The notes below the pieces were generated by a model. It saw only the letters and a list, made by a program, of their open reading frames with translations. It did no database searches and was not told the origin of the DNA. Made by a program: the position numbers and the translations under genes. From CAYLUN01 sp964386865 (GTDB taxonomy: Bacteria > Verrucomicrobiota > Kiritimatiellia > RFP12 > UBA1067): a stretch of 64,000 nt of DNA. The stretch spans positions 124,001 through 188,000 of the forward strand of contig CAYLUN010000001.1 in assembly GCA_964386865.1 (NCBI GenBank), written 5' to 3'. Position 1 is the first letter of the stretch; each line of letters starts with the position of its first letter. Shown here piece after piece: positions 48,000-56,426 of the stretch.

Positions 48000-48028
48000 T
48001 TGCCGACTCGCCTCAGAACTCGTATAAT
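48000..48028 (+). promoter_or_regulatory. Near-consensus sigma-70 promoter giving a probable leaderless mRNA
   Basis: TTGCCG (48000-48005), a 17-nt spacer, then a perfect TATAAT (48023-48028). The ATG begins at 48035, six bases after the -10 box, where transcription should begin. There is no room for a Shine-Dalgarno site. Confidence 0.6.
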
Positions 48029-48034
48029 GCGCGC

Positions 48035-48568
48035 ATGAAGAAATTCCTGATTCTCTCGGCCTTGGGCTTCTGGGGGGCGGGCGTGGCGCAAGCCGCCGGG
48101 CACAGGCTTTGCGTCGAAGCTGAATCCGCCATGGCGTTCGAAGCCCCGGCCGCCGTGGCCTCGAACGGAGTCGCGGGGGCCTCGGGGGCCTATCTGGAGA
48201 TCCCCGAGGGCGCCGGCAACCCGCCCAAGCTGGAGGCCGGAAAAGCCACCTTCGCCGTTGAAGTCCCCGAAGATGCCGCCTACACCCTCTGGTGCCGTGT
48301 GTGGTGGGAGGGCGAATGCAGCAACTCCTTCACCGTCGGGTTCGACGACCAGCCGGCCTTCCTGTTCGGCGAGGACGCAACCTACAAGGCCTGGCACTGG
48401 GTCAAGTACCCGGTCTCCCGCACCGTCGCGCCGGTCAGGCTCGCCAAGGGCCGGCACACGCTGGCCTTCCGCAACCGCGAAGACGGCGTGCGCCTCGACC
48501 AGGTTCTGCTCAGCGCCGACAAGCGCTTCGTCCCTGTCGACATCGAGACCGCCGGATCCCGCCCATGA
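48035..48568 (+). CDS. Secreted CBM-like (jelly-roll) protein
   Basis: A 177-residue protein with a signal peptide ('MKKFLILSALGFWGAGVAQA') and one beta-sandwich domain like CBM6/35/36 ('CVEAESAMAFEAP', 'LEIPEGAGNPPKLEAGKATF', 'GRHTLAFRNREDGVRLDQVL'). The pattern of an initial 'EAE' and a closing 'R.DGV.LDQVLL' is characteristic of carbohydrate-binding modules appended to secreted enzymes; here it stands alone. It opens the operon: its stop overlaps the start of the O-antigen ligase by 4 bp. Binding to an envelope or environmental polysaccharide is inferred. Confidence 0.75.
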   Translation: MKKFLILSALGFWGAGVAQAAGHRLCVEAESAMAFEAPAAVASNGVAGASGAYLEIPEGAGNPPKLEAGKATFAVEVPEDAAYTLWCRVWWEGECSNSFTVGFDDQPAFLFGEDATYKAWHWVKYPVSRTVAPVRLAKGRHTLAFRNREDGVRLDQVLLSADKRFVPVDIETAGSRP

Positions 48569-49791
48569 CCGTGCCCCGCCTCCATACCGCATTGACCGCG
48601 CTCTTCCGCGCCGGCGTGCTCGTCACGCTCTTCATCGCGCCCACCCAGTGGGCGCTGGAGGTGCGGCCCAAATTCTACCTGTCCCCGGCCGACCTCGCCC
48701 TCGCCTTCACGGCGGGCGTGTGGCTGCTGGACATTCTGACCACGCGCGAGTGGCGCCGCCTTCTGCCGCTGCCGCCCTGGCCGAGCCTGCTCCTCGTGGC
48801 GCTCGCGGCGGCCTCGGCCGCCGCGGCGCCGTTCCAGGCGCTCGCGCTCAAAGACCTCGCCCAATACGCCGAGTACTTCCTGCTCGGCCACCTGCTCTTC
48901 GCCGCCTACCTGAGGAGCAGCCCGCACGCCTGCCGCCACGCGCTTCTGGCGCTCGTCGCGTCGACGGCCGTCACGCTCGCCCTCGCGGCCGTCCAGTATG
49001 CCGACGCGTCGGCCGACGCGCTGCACGTGCGTGGCACCTTTGGCAGCCGCAACGTGCTGGGCGGCTACCTCGCGCTCGCGCTGCCGCTGTTCTTCGGCGC
49101 GGCGCTTTCGGCCAGGCTGGTGTGGCCCGTCCGGCTCGCGCTGGCCCTCCTGCTCGCCGTCGGGCTGGCCGTCACTCTCTCGGGCGCCGCCTATTTCGCC
49201 GTGGCGGGAGCCGTCGCCTGCCTCGCCGCCGCCCGCGGCCCCAAGGTCTTTGTGCCCGTGGCCGCGGCGCTGGTCGCGTGGCAGGCGCTCGTGCTGCCGC
49301 GCCTGCCGCGCGAGAACGACCTCGCTCATTTCCAGTCGGTCGCGCTGTACGGCGGCGGCGGCGCCGTCGAGCGCCGCTACCCCGACTGGCAGGCCGCCTA
49401 CAGCATGGCGCTCACCCACCCGTGGCTCGGCGTCGGGCTCGGCAACTACCAGAAGCACGTCGGGCAGTACTACGACAACGTGCCGCGCCAGACCGGCCCC
49501 TCGGAGCCCGACATCCAGAACCTGTACCTCGTGCTCGCCGCCTCGGCGGGCTTCCCCGCGCTGCTGGCGTTCCTTGCCCTGCTGTCTTGCGCCGCCCGCG
49601 CGGCCCGCTCCGCACCCGACACGGGCGGCTTCGCTGCCGCCCTCGCGCGGGCCGCAGCCGGCTCGCTCGCCGCGTTCGCTTTCACCGCAATCTGGCATCC
49701 GCTCTTAGTCCGCGGCATCGGCCTGCCGCTCGTCTTCGTGCTGGCTCTCGCTTATCACCTGAAACAACCTGAGGCTGCCGATGTGCTCTGA
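48565..49791 (+). CDS. O-antigen ligase/polymerase family membrane protein
   Basis: A 408-residue multi-spanning membrane protein of the WaaL/Wzy (Wzy_C) type, joining O-antigen or exopolysaccharide to a lipid acceptor or polymerising it at the periplasmic face. ATG 48565 overlaps the preceding stop (ATGA). About ten hydrophobic segments are visible. The large periplasmic loop contains 'RRYPDWQAAYSMALTHPWLG' and the family motif 'HPWLGVGLGNY' followed by 'QNLYLVLAASAGFPALLAF'. Ligase and polymerase cannot be separated by sequence; a lone gene without glycosyltransferases favours ligase, but no other LPS gene is in view. Confidence 0.82.
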   Translation: MTVPRLHTALTALFRAGVLVTLFIAPTQWALEVRPKFYLSPADLALAFTAGVWLLDILTTREWRRLLPLPPWPSLLLVALAAASAAAAPFQALALKDLAQYAEYFLLGHLLFAAYLRSSPHACRHALLALVASTAVTLALAAVQYADASADALHVRGTFGSRNVLGGYLALALPLFFGAALSARLVWPVRLALALLLAVGLAVTLSGAAYFAVAGAVACLAAARGPKVFVPVAAALVAWQALVLPRLPRENDLAHFQSVALYGGGGAVERRYPDWQAAYSMALTHPWLGVGLGNYQKHVGQYYDNVPRQTGPSEPDIQNLYLVLAASAGFPALLAFLALLSCAARAARSAPDTGGFAAALARAAAGSLAAFAFTAIWHPLLVRGIGLPLVFVLALAYHLKQPEAADVL

Positions 49792-51664
49792 ACACGCGAC
49801 TGCGCAAGCGCCCCGCATCTTCGAACTCCCTGTCCACGCGATCCGCAACCGACTGCTGCGCCTCTTCGCGCGCATGTTCAAGCGCCCGGGCGAGTGCCTG
49901 CTGGGGCTTGACGCCATGAACGACATCTACGGCCGCGCGTGGAAGATGCCGGCGGACATCCCCTTTAGCGACCGCGTGCTCCAGGCGTGCGGCGTGCGCA
50001 CCGGCTTCTCTGAGGAGGAGCTTGGCCGCGTGCCGAAAGAAGGGGCTGTCGTGGTCGTGTCGAACCACCCCTACGGCGGCATCGAAGGCGTCATCCTGCT
50101 CTCCCTGCTGCGCCGCGTGCGCCCCGACATCAAGGCGCTTGCGAACTACTTGCTCGAAGCCATCCCCGAGATGCGCAGCGACTTCATCTTCGTCGACCCC
50201 TTCGGCTCCAAGAACGCGGCCAAGGCCAACATGCGGCCGATCAAGGACAGCCTGCGCTGGCTCAAGGAAGGCCACCTGCTGATCGTGTTCCCCTCCGGCG
50301 AGGTCTCCAGCTTCGACCGGCGAACCCTGCGCGTCCGCGACCCCGCCTGGAGCGCGAGCATCGCGGCGCTGGCGCGCAAGACCAGCGCCACGGTCGTGCC
50401 CATGTTCTTCCCCGGCCGCAACTCCCTGCTCTTCAACGGCGCGGGCCTGATCCACTCGCGCTGCCGCACCGCGCTGCTACCGCGCCAGCTCAGCAACAAG
50501 AAGGGCCGCACCATCGCCGTCCGCGTCGGCTCGCCGCTGACCACCAAAGCGCTGGAGCCCTTTTCGACCGACGACGCCCAGCTCATCAAGTACCTGCGCT
50601 TCCGCTCGTACCTGCTGGCCGAGCGCGAGACCCACCGCACGCGCCGCTTCATCTCGCTGCACCCGCCCATGCTGCCGCCCGACCCGATCGTCTCGGCCGT
50701 CCCGAACGCCAGCCTGGCGCGCGAGATCGCCCAGCTCCCCCCCGCCTGCAAGCTCGTCGCGGCCGGCGACTTCGAGGTCTTCATCGCCACCGCCGACCGC
50801 ATCCCGTCCTGCCTGCGCGAGATCGGCCGCCTGCGCGAGATCACCTTCCGCGCGGTCGGCGAGGGTACCGGCAACGAGATCGACCTCGACAGCTTCGACG
50901 ACTACTACTCGCACCTGATCATGTGGAACACGGTCCGCCAGGAGATCGTGGGCTCCTACCGGCTCGGGCTCACCGACAAGATCGTCGCGGAGCACGGCGT
51001 GCGCGGACTCTATACGCGCACGCTCTTCAAGTTCGACGAGCGCCTCATCGCCAAGATCTCCCCCGCCATCGAGCTCGGCCGCTCGTTCATCCGGCCGGAA
51101 TACCAGAAGGCTTACGCGTCGCTGTTCCTGCTCTGGAAGGGCATCTCAACATTTATCGGGCGCAACCCGCACTACCGCATCCTCTTTGGCCCAGTCAGCA
51201 TCACCAACGAGTACCGCGAGGCCTCGCGCTGCATGATCCTCGCCTCCATGCGCCAGACCTGCATGGCGAACGACCTCGCCTTCCTGATCAAGCCCAAGTT
51301 TCCGCCCAAGCCCCCGCGCCACTCAGAATGGTGCCTGAACGAGTACGTGGAATACCTCAACGACATCGATCAGGTGGCCGGGTACGTCTCCGAGATCGAG
51401 CCCGACGGCAAAGACATCCCCGTGCTGCTGCGCCAGTACCTCAAGCTCGGCGGCCGTCTGCTCGCCTTCAACGTCGACCCGGAGTTCAGCTCGGTGGTCG
51501 ACGGACTCATCGTCGTCGACCTGCTCAGGGCGAGCCCCAAGACCATCCGCCGCTACATGGGCAACGACGTGGCCGACGCCTACCTCAAGTTCCACGGCAT
51601 CTCCGACCCCGCCGACCCGCCCCCCGCGACATCCAGCTCACAAGCCCCAACGCCTAACTCCTAA
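49781..51664 (+). CDS. Fused lysophospholipid acyltransferase-GNAT acyltransferase (OlsF-like)
   Basis: A 627-residue fusion. The N-terminal half (about 80-290) is PlsC-like: 'VVSNHPYGGIEG' stands for the NHx4D motif without the Asp, and 'IVFPSGEVSSF' for the FPEGxRS motif. The C-terminal half (about 320-600) is a GNAT/hemolysin-type N-acyltransferase of the OlsB kind ('YTRTLFKFDERL', 'ELGRSFIRPEYQKAYASLFL', 'FGPVSITNEY'). This order matches OlsF, which makes ornithine or other aminolipids by N- then O-acylation. The start overlaps the preceding gene by 11 bp. The acylated amino acid is not known; ornithine lipid is the best guess, with glycine lipid an alternative. Confidence 0.82.
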   Translation: MCSEHATAQAPRIFELPVHAIRNRLLRLFARMFKRPGECLLGLDAMNDIYGRAWKMPADIPFSDRVLQACGVRTGFSEEELGRVPKEGAVVVVSNHPYGGIEGVILLSLLRRVRPDIKALANYLLEAIPEMRSDFIFVDPFGSKNAAKANMRPIKDSLRWLKEGHLLIVFPSGEVSSFDRRTLRVRDPAWSASIAALARKTSATVVPMFFPGRNSLLFNGAGLIHSRCRTALLPRQLSNKKGRTIAVRVGSPLTTKALEPFSTDDAQLIKYLRFRSYLLAERETHRTRRFISLHPPMLPPDPIVSAVPNASLAREIAQLPPACKLVAAGDFEVFIATADRIPSCLREIGRLREITFRAVGEGTGNEIDLDSFDDYYSHLIMWNTVRQEIVGSYRLGLTDKIVAEHGVRGLYTRTLFKFDERLIAKISPAIELGRSFIRPEYQKAYASLFLLWKGISTFIGRNPHYRILFGPVSITNEYREASRCMILASMRQTCMANDLAFLIKPKFPPKPPRHSEWCLNEYVEYLNDIDQVAGYVSEIEPDGKDIPVLLRQYLKLGGRLLAFNVDPEFSSVVDGLIVVDLLRASPKTIRRYMGNDVADAYLKFHGISDPADPPPATSSSQAPTPNS

Positions 51665-51676
51665 CTCCCACCCCCC

Positions 51677-53341
51677 ATGCTCCACCACCTCGCAGTCCGC
51701 AACCTCGCCATCGTCGAAGAGGCCTCCGTCTCGTTCGGCCCCGGCCTGAACATCATCACCGGCGAGACCGGCGCGGGCAAATCCGTGCTCATGGGCGCGC
51801 TCGACCTTGTGCTCGGCGGCCGCGCCGACAAGTCAGCCATCCGCGAGGGCGCGTCCGAAGCCTGGGTCGAGGCCGCCTTCGACCTGCCCGAAACGCAGGC
51901 CGCCGACGCCCTGCTCGACGCTGCGGGCTTGCCCGCCTGCGAGGAGGGCCGGCTGCTCATCCGCCGCTCCGTCGCCGCAGCAGGCGCGGGCCGCTGCCTC
52001 GTCAACGACGCCTCAGCCACCGTGCAGACCCTCCGCCGCCTCGGCGACCTGCTGGTCGACATCCACGGCCCCTACGACCACCAGTCGCTGCTCGACCCCG
52101 ACTTCCAGCGGCGCGTCCTCGACGCCTACGGCCACTGCGCCGCCCCGCTCGCAGCCTACGCCGGCGTCTGGCAGGCGCTCCGCGCCCTCGAACAGCGGCT
52201 AGCCGGCCTCCAGGGCGACTCCGCCGACGTCGCCGCCGAGGCCGACCGCCTCCAGTTCATCGCGGACGAGATCACGCGCGCCGGCCTCACCGACGCCGAC
52301 GAGGACGACTTGGTCCAGCAGCACGCGCAAGCCGCGAACGCCGAGCAGATCCTCTCGCTCGGCTCGGCCATCGCCAACGCCCTGACCGACGGCGAGTCCT
52401 CCGCCTTCGACCTGCTCGCCAACATCCAGACGCAGCTCGCCGAGCTCGCCCGCGTCCTGCCGCCCGCCGCTGAGTGGCGCGCCGAGGTGCAGAGCGCCGC
52501 CGTGCAGCTTCAGGAGCTGGGCCGCGCCATCAACGACCGCCTCAGCCAGATCGACGCGGACCCCGCCCGCCTCCAGCAGCTTGAGGAGCGCATGGCCCTC
52601 GTCCAGCGCCTCAAGCGCAAGTACGGGCACACCGTCGCCGACATCCTCGCCGCGCTCGGCAAGCACCAGGCGCGCCTGAGCGACCTGTCCACGCGCACCG
52701 AGCAGATTGAGAAGCTGAACGCGGAGATCTCCGCCAGCACCGCACGCCTGACGGATAAGGCCGCCGCGCTCTCCAAGGCCCGCGCGCAAGCCGCCGGCAA
52801 GCTCGCCCGCTCCATCACCTCGGAGCTGCGCGACCTCGGCTTCCTGAAGGCGGGCTTCGCCGTCGACCTCGCCGCCGTCGCTCCCGGCCCGTGTGGCGCG
52901 GACGCCGTCTCCTTCGGCTTCGCGCCCAACCCCGGCGAGCCGATGCGCCCGCTCAAGGCCATCGCCTCCAGCGGCGAGATCGCCCGCGTCATGCTGGCCG
53001 TCAAAGCCGTGCTCGCCGCGCACGACAGCATCCCTGTGCTCGTATTCGACGAGATCGACGCCAACATCGGCGGCGAAGTCGGCCGCGCCGTCGGGCAAAA
53101 GCTGCGCCGCGTGGCCGAGAGCCACCAGGTCATCTCCATCACCCACCTGCCGCAGTCAGCCGTCTACGGCCGACAGCACTACGTGGTGTCGAAAGAGGTC
53201 GTCAAGGGCCGCACCAAGATGCGCATCGACGCGCTGGACGCCGCCGGGCGCGTCGACGAGATCGCCCGCATGCTCGGCGGCAAAGGCCTCACCAGCGTGA
53301 TCGAAAGCCACGCCCGCGAGCTCATCGCCTCGGCGACGTGA
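51677..53341 (+). CDS. recN: DNA repair protein RecN
   Basis: A 554-residue SMC-like ATPase acting in double-strand break repair. Walker A is 'GETGAGKSVLMGAL' (from residue 29), preceded by 'LAVRNLAIVEEASVSFGPGL'. The middle ~300 residues are helical coiled-coil. The C-terminal lobe has the signature 'SSGEIARVMLAVK' (usual SGGE, here SSGE) and Walker B 'VLVFDEIDANIGGEVG', then 'ISITHLPQSA'. It starts 12 bp after the OlsF-like stop with no visible Shine-Dalgarno, so it may be read from the same transcript. It ends 32 bp from the convergent amidohydrolase. Confidence 0.94.
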   Translation: MLHHLAVRNLAIVEEASVSFGPGLNIITGETGAGKSVLMGALDLVLGGRADKSAIREGASEAWVEAAFDLPETQAADALLDAAGLPACEEGRLLIRRSVAAAGAGRCLVNDASATVQTLRRLGDLLVDIHGPYDHQSLLDPDFQRRVLDAYGHCAAPLAAYAGVWQALRALEQRLAGLQGDSADVAAEADRLQFIADEITRAGLTDADEDDLVQQHAQAANAEQILSLGSAIANALTDGESSAFDLLANIQTQLAELARVLPPAAEWRAEVQSAAVQLQELGRAINDRLSQIDADPARLQQLEERMALVQRLKRKYGHTVADILAALGKHQARLSDLSTRTEQIEKLNAEISASTARLTDKAAALSKARAQAAGKLARSITSELRDLGFLKAGFAVDLAAVAPGPCGADAVSFGFAPNPGEPMRPLKAIASSGEIARVMLAVKAVLAAHDSIPVLVFDEIDANIGGEVGRAVGQKLRRVAESHQVISITHLPQSAVYGRQHYVVSKEVVKGRTKMRIDALDAAGRVDEIARMLGGKGLTSVIESHARELIASAT

Positions 53342-53373
53342 CCCCTCCGCGGCGCCGCTCCGGCCCGCCGCCG

Positions 53374-55086
53374 CTAGGCCTCGCATGCGCTGTCCCACAC
53401 CATGCGGCCGCCGAAGTAGGTCCGGACGACCTCGCACGTCTCTATATCGACGGGCGAGACCGCGCGCGGGTCGCGGTCCAGCACGATGAAATCCGCCGCA
53501 AGCCCCGGCCGCAGCGACCCGCACACGTCCTCCAGCCCCATCAGGTAAGCCCCGTGCCGCGTGTAGCTCGCCAGCATGCGCTCGACGCTAACCCGCTGCC
53601 GCGGCCCGAGCAGATGCCGCTTGCTCCCGGCGCGAACGATGTCCTTCACGCCGTACCACTTGGCCGCAGCCAGGTTGCGCGTCACGCCGATCTCGATCGC
53701 CACGAGCGGGTCGGGCTCCACCGTGATCGGGTGGTCAGAGGAGGACGCAACGGTCAGCCCCGCGTCGAAGAGCGCGCGCAGCGGATACTCGCGCGTCGCC
53801 CGCCGCGCGCCGAGCATCGTCGCGTCCACGCGCCGCCACCAGTTCGGCTCCCGCATGTGCCAGAACGGCTGCACCGACGCCACCACGCCGAGCCGCGCCA
53901 TGCGGCGGATGTCCTGCGCCCGCACGAGCTGCAGGTGCGTGATGACAGGCCGTGCGTCGCGCCAGCGGGCCGCTCCGGCCAGCCGCAGGGCGTTGAGCGC
54001 GCGCCGCGTCGCCGCGTCGCCGATCGCGTGCGTGAAGATCTGAAAGCCCGCGCGGTGCGCGGTGCCGAAGGCCGACGCGAGGTCCTTCAGCCCCCACAGC
54101 CCCTCGTTGTGCTCGTCGCTTTCGCGCCCGACCTTGGTCGCGTACGGCGCGTTCAGGAACGCGGTGCCGCCCTCCACGACGCCGTCGGCAAAGAACTTCG
54201 CGCACGTCACCTTGAACCGCTCGCCATCGCACCGCGCCTTCACGTCCCGCAGCTCCGCCACCTGCTCGCCGACCGGGCGCTCGGGCGTGATCTCCTGCGC
54301 GAAGTTCACGCGCAGCTCGAGCTCGCCCTCCTGCTCGAGCCGCGCGAACGCCTCGGCCGGCGCGCCCAGCCCCGACGCGCAGATGCTCAGCGCCCCGGTT
54401 ATCCCGTACCGGTGCATGCGAGCCTGGTACAGGCGCAGCGCGCGCGCATACTGCTGGGCGGAGTAAGACTTTGGCGGCAGCAGCTTCGCGGCCTCCTCCT
54501 TGAGCGTGCCCCAGAGCGCGCCGGTGTGCGGATCGCGCTCGATCACGCCGCCTGGCGGATCGGGCGTGCGCGCCGTAATGCCGTAGCGCGCAAAGGCGGC
54601 GCTGTTCAGCCACACGGTGTGCCCGTCATACGAGCGAAGGATGATCGGCCGCGCGTCCGAGACCTCGTCCAGCCGCGACCTGCGCGGCCCGTGGATCAGC
54701 TCCTTGTCCGTGAAGCCCGCGATGTCCCAGCCGGCCCCGCGGACCTCCTCCGCCTCGGGGAAGTCGCGCAGAAAACGGCGCACGGCGCGCAGGCAAGCCT
54801 CGGGCGTCTTGCACGCGTACAGCGACACGTCGAACAGATCCGAAAGCGCCGTTCCGGGCGCGTGCGTGTGGGAGTCGATGAAGCCGGGCATCACGAACCG
54901 GCCACGCAGGTCCTCCACCTCGGTTTCGGGGCCGGCGAGCGCCAGCACCTCGGCGTCCGTGCCGACCGCGAGCACGCGCCCGCCGCTGACGGCCAGCGCG
55001 GAGCACGCGCCCGCCTCGCCGTCGCCTGTCCAGACGACCGCGTTCGTATAGATCCAATCCGCACGCCTGCCCCGTTCCGCACGCAC
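53374..55086 (-). CDS. Amidohydrolase family 3 (YtcJ-like) metal hydrolase
   Basis: A ~570-residue amidohydrolase. GTG 55086 is preferred because AAGGAGG lies 8 nt upstream; a GTG at 55104 is the longer alternative. 'FVMPGFIDSHTH' gives the first HxH metal site, 'FQIFTHAIGDAATRRALNAL' and 'ITHLQLVRAQDIRRM' the later histidines, and 'VASSDHPITVEPDPLVAIEI' the catalytic Asp region. The N- and C-terminal ends ('WIYTNAVVWTGDGEAGACSA', 'VVRTYFGGRMVWDSACEA') form the companion beta-sandwich. YtcJ-like enzymes hydrolyse amides or similar bonds of mostly unknown substrates. No signal peptide is seen, so it is probably cytoplasmic. Confidence 0.88.
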   Translation of the reverse strand: MRAERGRRADWIYTNAVVWTGDGEAGACSALAVSGGRVLAVGTDAEVLALAGPETEVEDLRGRFVMPGFIDSHTHAPGTALSDLFDVSLYACKTPEACLRAVRRFLRDFPEAEEVRGAGWDIAGFTDKELIHGPRRSRLDEVSDARPIILRSYDGHTVWLNSAAFARYGITARTPDPPGGVIERDPHTGALWGTLKEEAAKLLPPKSYSAQQYARALRLYQARMHRYGITGALSICASGLGAPAEAFARLEQEGELELRVNFAQEITPERPVGEQVAELRDVKARCDGERFKVTCAKFFADGVVEGGTAFLNAPYATKVGRESDEHNEGLWGLKDLASAFGTAHRAGFQIFTHAIGDAATRRALNALRLAGAARWRDARPVITHLQLVRAQDIRRMARLGVVASVQPFWHMREPNWWRRVDATMLGARRATREYPLRALFDAGLTVASSSDHPITVEPDPLVAIEIGVTRNLAAAKWYGVKDIVRAGSKRHLLGPRQRVSVERMLASYTRHGAYLMGLEDVCGSLRPGLAADFIVLDRDPRAVSPVDIETCEVVRTYFGGRMVWDSACEA

Positions 55087-55168
55087 CGCTCCCGCCTCCT
55101 TCACACCTCATCGGCACAGCCAGTTTAGACCAAGCCGCCTCGGATGAAAAGCGCGTAACGCAGGGCGC

Positions 55169-55418
55169 TAGACGGCCGGGTGCGATTGCAAACTATTGCA
55201 ATCGCACAGAATTCAGAAGCCAGAAGCCAGAATTCAGGAGTTGGATGCCAACGAGTTATGTCCGATTCGCGCGAGATTCTTCCTGTCTCCTCTTTGGGAG
55301 ACACCTTTTTGGGCGGCGCTTTCGTATGTAAGTCGTTGCGAAGCAATTCTGAATTCTGACTCCTGAATTCTGACTTCTGGGTGCGATGCAACGAAGTAAA
55401 ATCGCACCCTAGACGGCC
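55169..55418. mobile_element. 240-bp palindromic insert flanked by 10-bp direct repeats
   Basis: CTAGACGGCC occurs at 55169-55178 and again at 55409-55418; the second copy is the last codons and stop of the GNAT gene. Between them are GGGTGCGAT...ATCGCACCC arms, a perfect 11-bp hairpin (55181-55191 with 55196-55206) and facing tracts of a GAATTCTGACTCCT-type short repeat (about 55207-55245 and 55345-55378). A smaller hairpin (GTCTCC/GGAGAC) lies near 55290. An open frame across it (55125-55391) merely translates the repeats and is not a gene. Confidence 0.65.
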
Positions 55419-56158
55419 ACAGACTGCGGCGCCCGGATGTCGAGCCCGTAGATCTCGCTCCGGATAGCCGCCAGCAACTCGTCCCGCTCCGGGGCGCCAG
55501 GCGCCCGCGACCAGGTCATGAGGTGTGACGGCGCGGTGCGCTTGCCCGCGTATGCCGGCAGCGTCACCGGCTCCGCGTCAAAGCGAAATCCGTGGCGCTC
55601 GTAGAACGCGACCCGCCGAACCGCGTCAGCGCCGGCCGCAGGCGGCTCGACGTCCAGCGCGATCACGCCGCCCAGATGCTGCTGCATCAGGCTCACAGCG
55701 CGGCCGCCAAAGCCGGACGAACGGTGAGCAGGCGAGATCGCGATGTGCTCGATGAAGCGGAAACCCGGCAGGTCCCACCAGCCCAGCACGCCCACGACCC
55801 CGTCGCCGTGCCCAAGCGCCGAGAACCGGTAGCGGGGGTGGCGAAGAAGCGCCACCTGCTCGAAATAGGCGCGCTGCTCGCAGTCCGAGAACGACGAGGC
55901 GTAGATGCCCCAAGCCTCTGCAAACGACCGGTCGGCCGCTCCCAGATGCGCGGATATCCAGAGGCCGCCCCGCTCGAAAACCGGCAGGGCCTTGAAAGCG
56001 AACCGGCCGAAATGGGCTGTCGAACCGGCCACCCCCGTGGCTGTCGCATCATCGGCCTGGAACGGATCAGCGAAGAACTTCGCTCGGAGAAAAAGAGGGT
56101 CGCTCGACCCCGACGAAGAGAAGACCGCGTTGGGTCTTTCATCCCGTTGAATATTCAT
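55409..56158 (-). CDS. GNAT family N-acetyltransferase
   Basis: A 249-residue protein from ATG 56158 (a TTG at 56176 is also open). The acetyl-CoA fold occupies about 65-200: 'WGIYASSFSDCEQRAYFEQV', 'YRFSALGHGDGVVGVLGWW', motif A 'HIAISPAHRSSGFGGRAVSL' with the pyrophosphate-binding Arg/Gly run, and 'RRVAFYERHGFRF'. The first ~60 residues are not recognisable and may mean the true start is further downstream. The substrate is unknown. The final codons coincide with one arm of the direct repeat bounding the downstream palindromic insert. Confidence 0.8.
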   Translation of the reverse strand: MNIQRDERPNAVFSSSGSSDPLFLRAKFFADPFQADDATATGVAGSTAHFGRFAFKALPVFERGGLWISAHLGAADRSFAEAWGIYASSFSDCEQRAYFEQVALLRHPRYRFSALGHGDGVVGVLGWWDLPGFRFIEHIAISPAHRSSGFGGRAVSLMQQHLGGVIALDVEPPAAGADAVRRVAFYERHGFRFDAEPVTLPAYAGKRTAPSHLMTWSRAPGAPERDELLAAIRSEIYGLDIRAPQSVAV

Positions 56159-56389
56159 AGGCTCGCCGCCTCGCAAGCGATTCGGCGATGTTCCAACTCA
56201 CTTTGTCTCGTGTTGGTTTCTCTCCGACAGCAAGGCCGGAACCAGCAATCGGCGTCAACGGTCTAAGACCCCTTTAAGACGCCTTTCGATTGCATCACGA
56301 TGGGAACTAGTGTACGGCATACGGCCCGCGCCTGACAAGCTCGAAACGGCGGGGCCGCGCAAAAACGCGCGCGCCGGAAGCGATTCCTG

Positions 56390-56418
56390 TTGGTTTTGCT
56401 GGCGATTCTCCGTACACT
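56390..56418 (+). promoter_or_regulatory. Putative promoter just before the amidase start
   Basis: TTGGTT (56390-56395), 17 nt, TACACT (56413-56418), with the ATG at 56427 only eight bases later and no Shine-Dalgarno site. It resembles the leaderless arrangement at 48000-48037, but with weaker boxes. Confidence 0.35.
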
Positions 56419-56426
56419 TCACGCCC

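Noticed and set aside
55125..55391. Small gene on the minus strand
   Set aside because: The product ('SEFRSQNSELL', 'PEFWLLASEFC') is a translation of the GAATTCTGACTCCT-type repeats in the palindromic insert.
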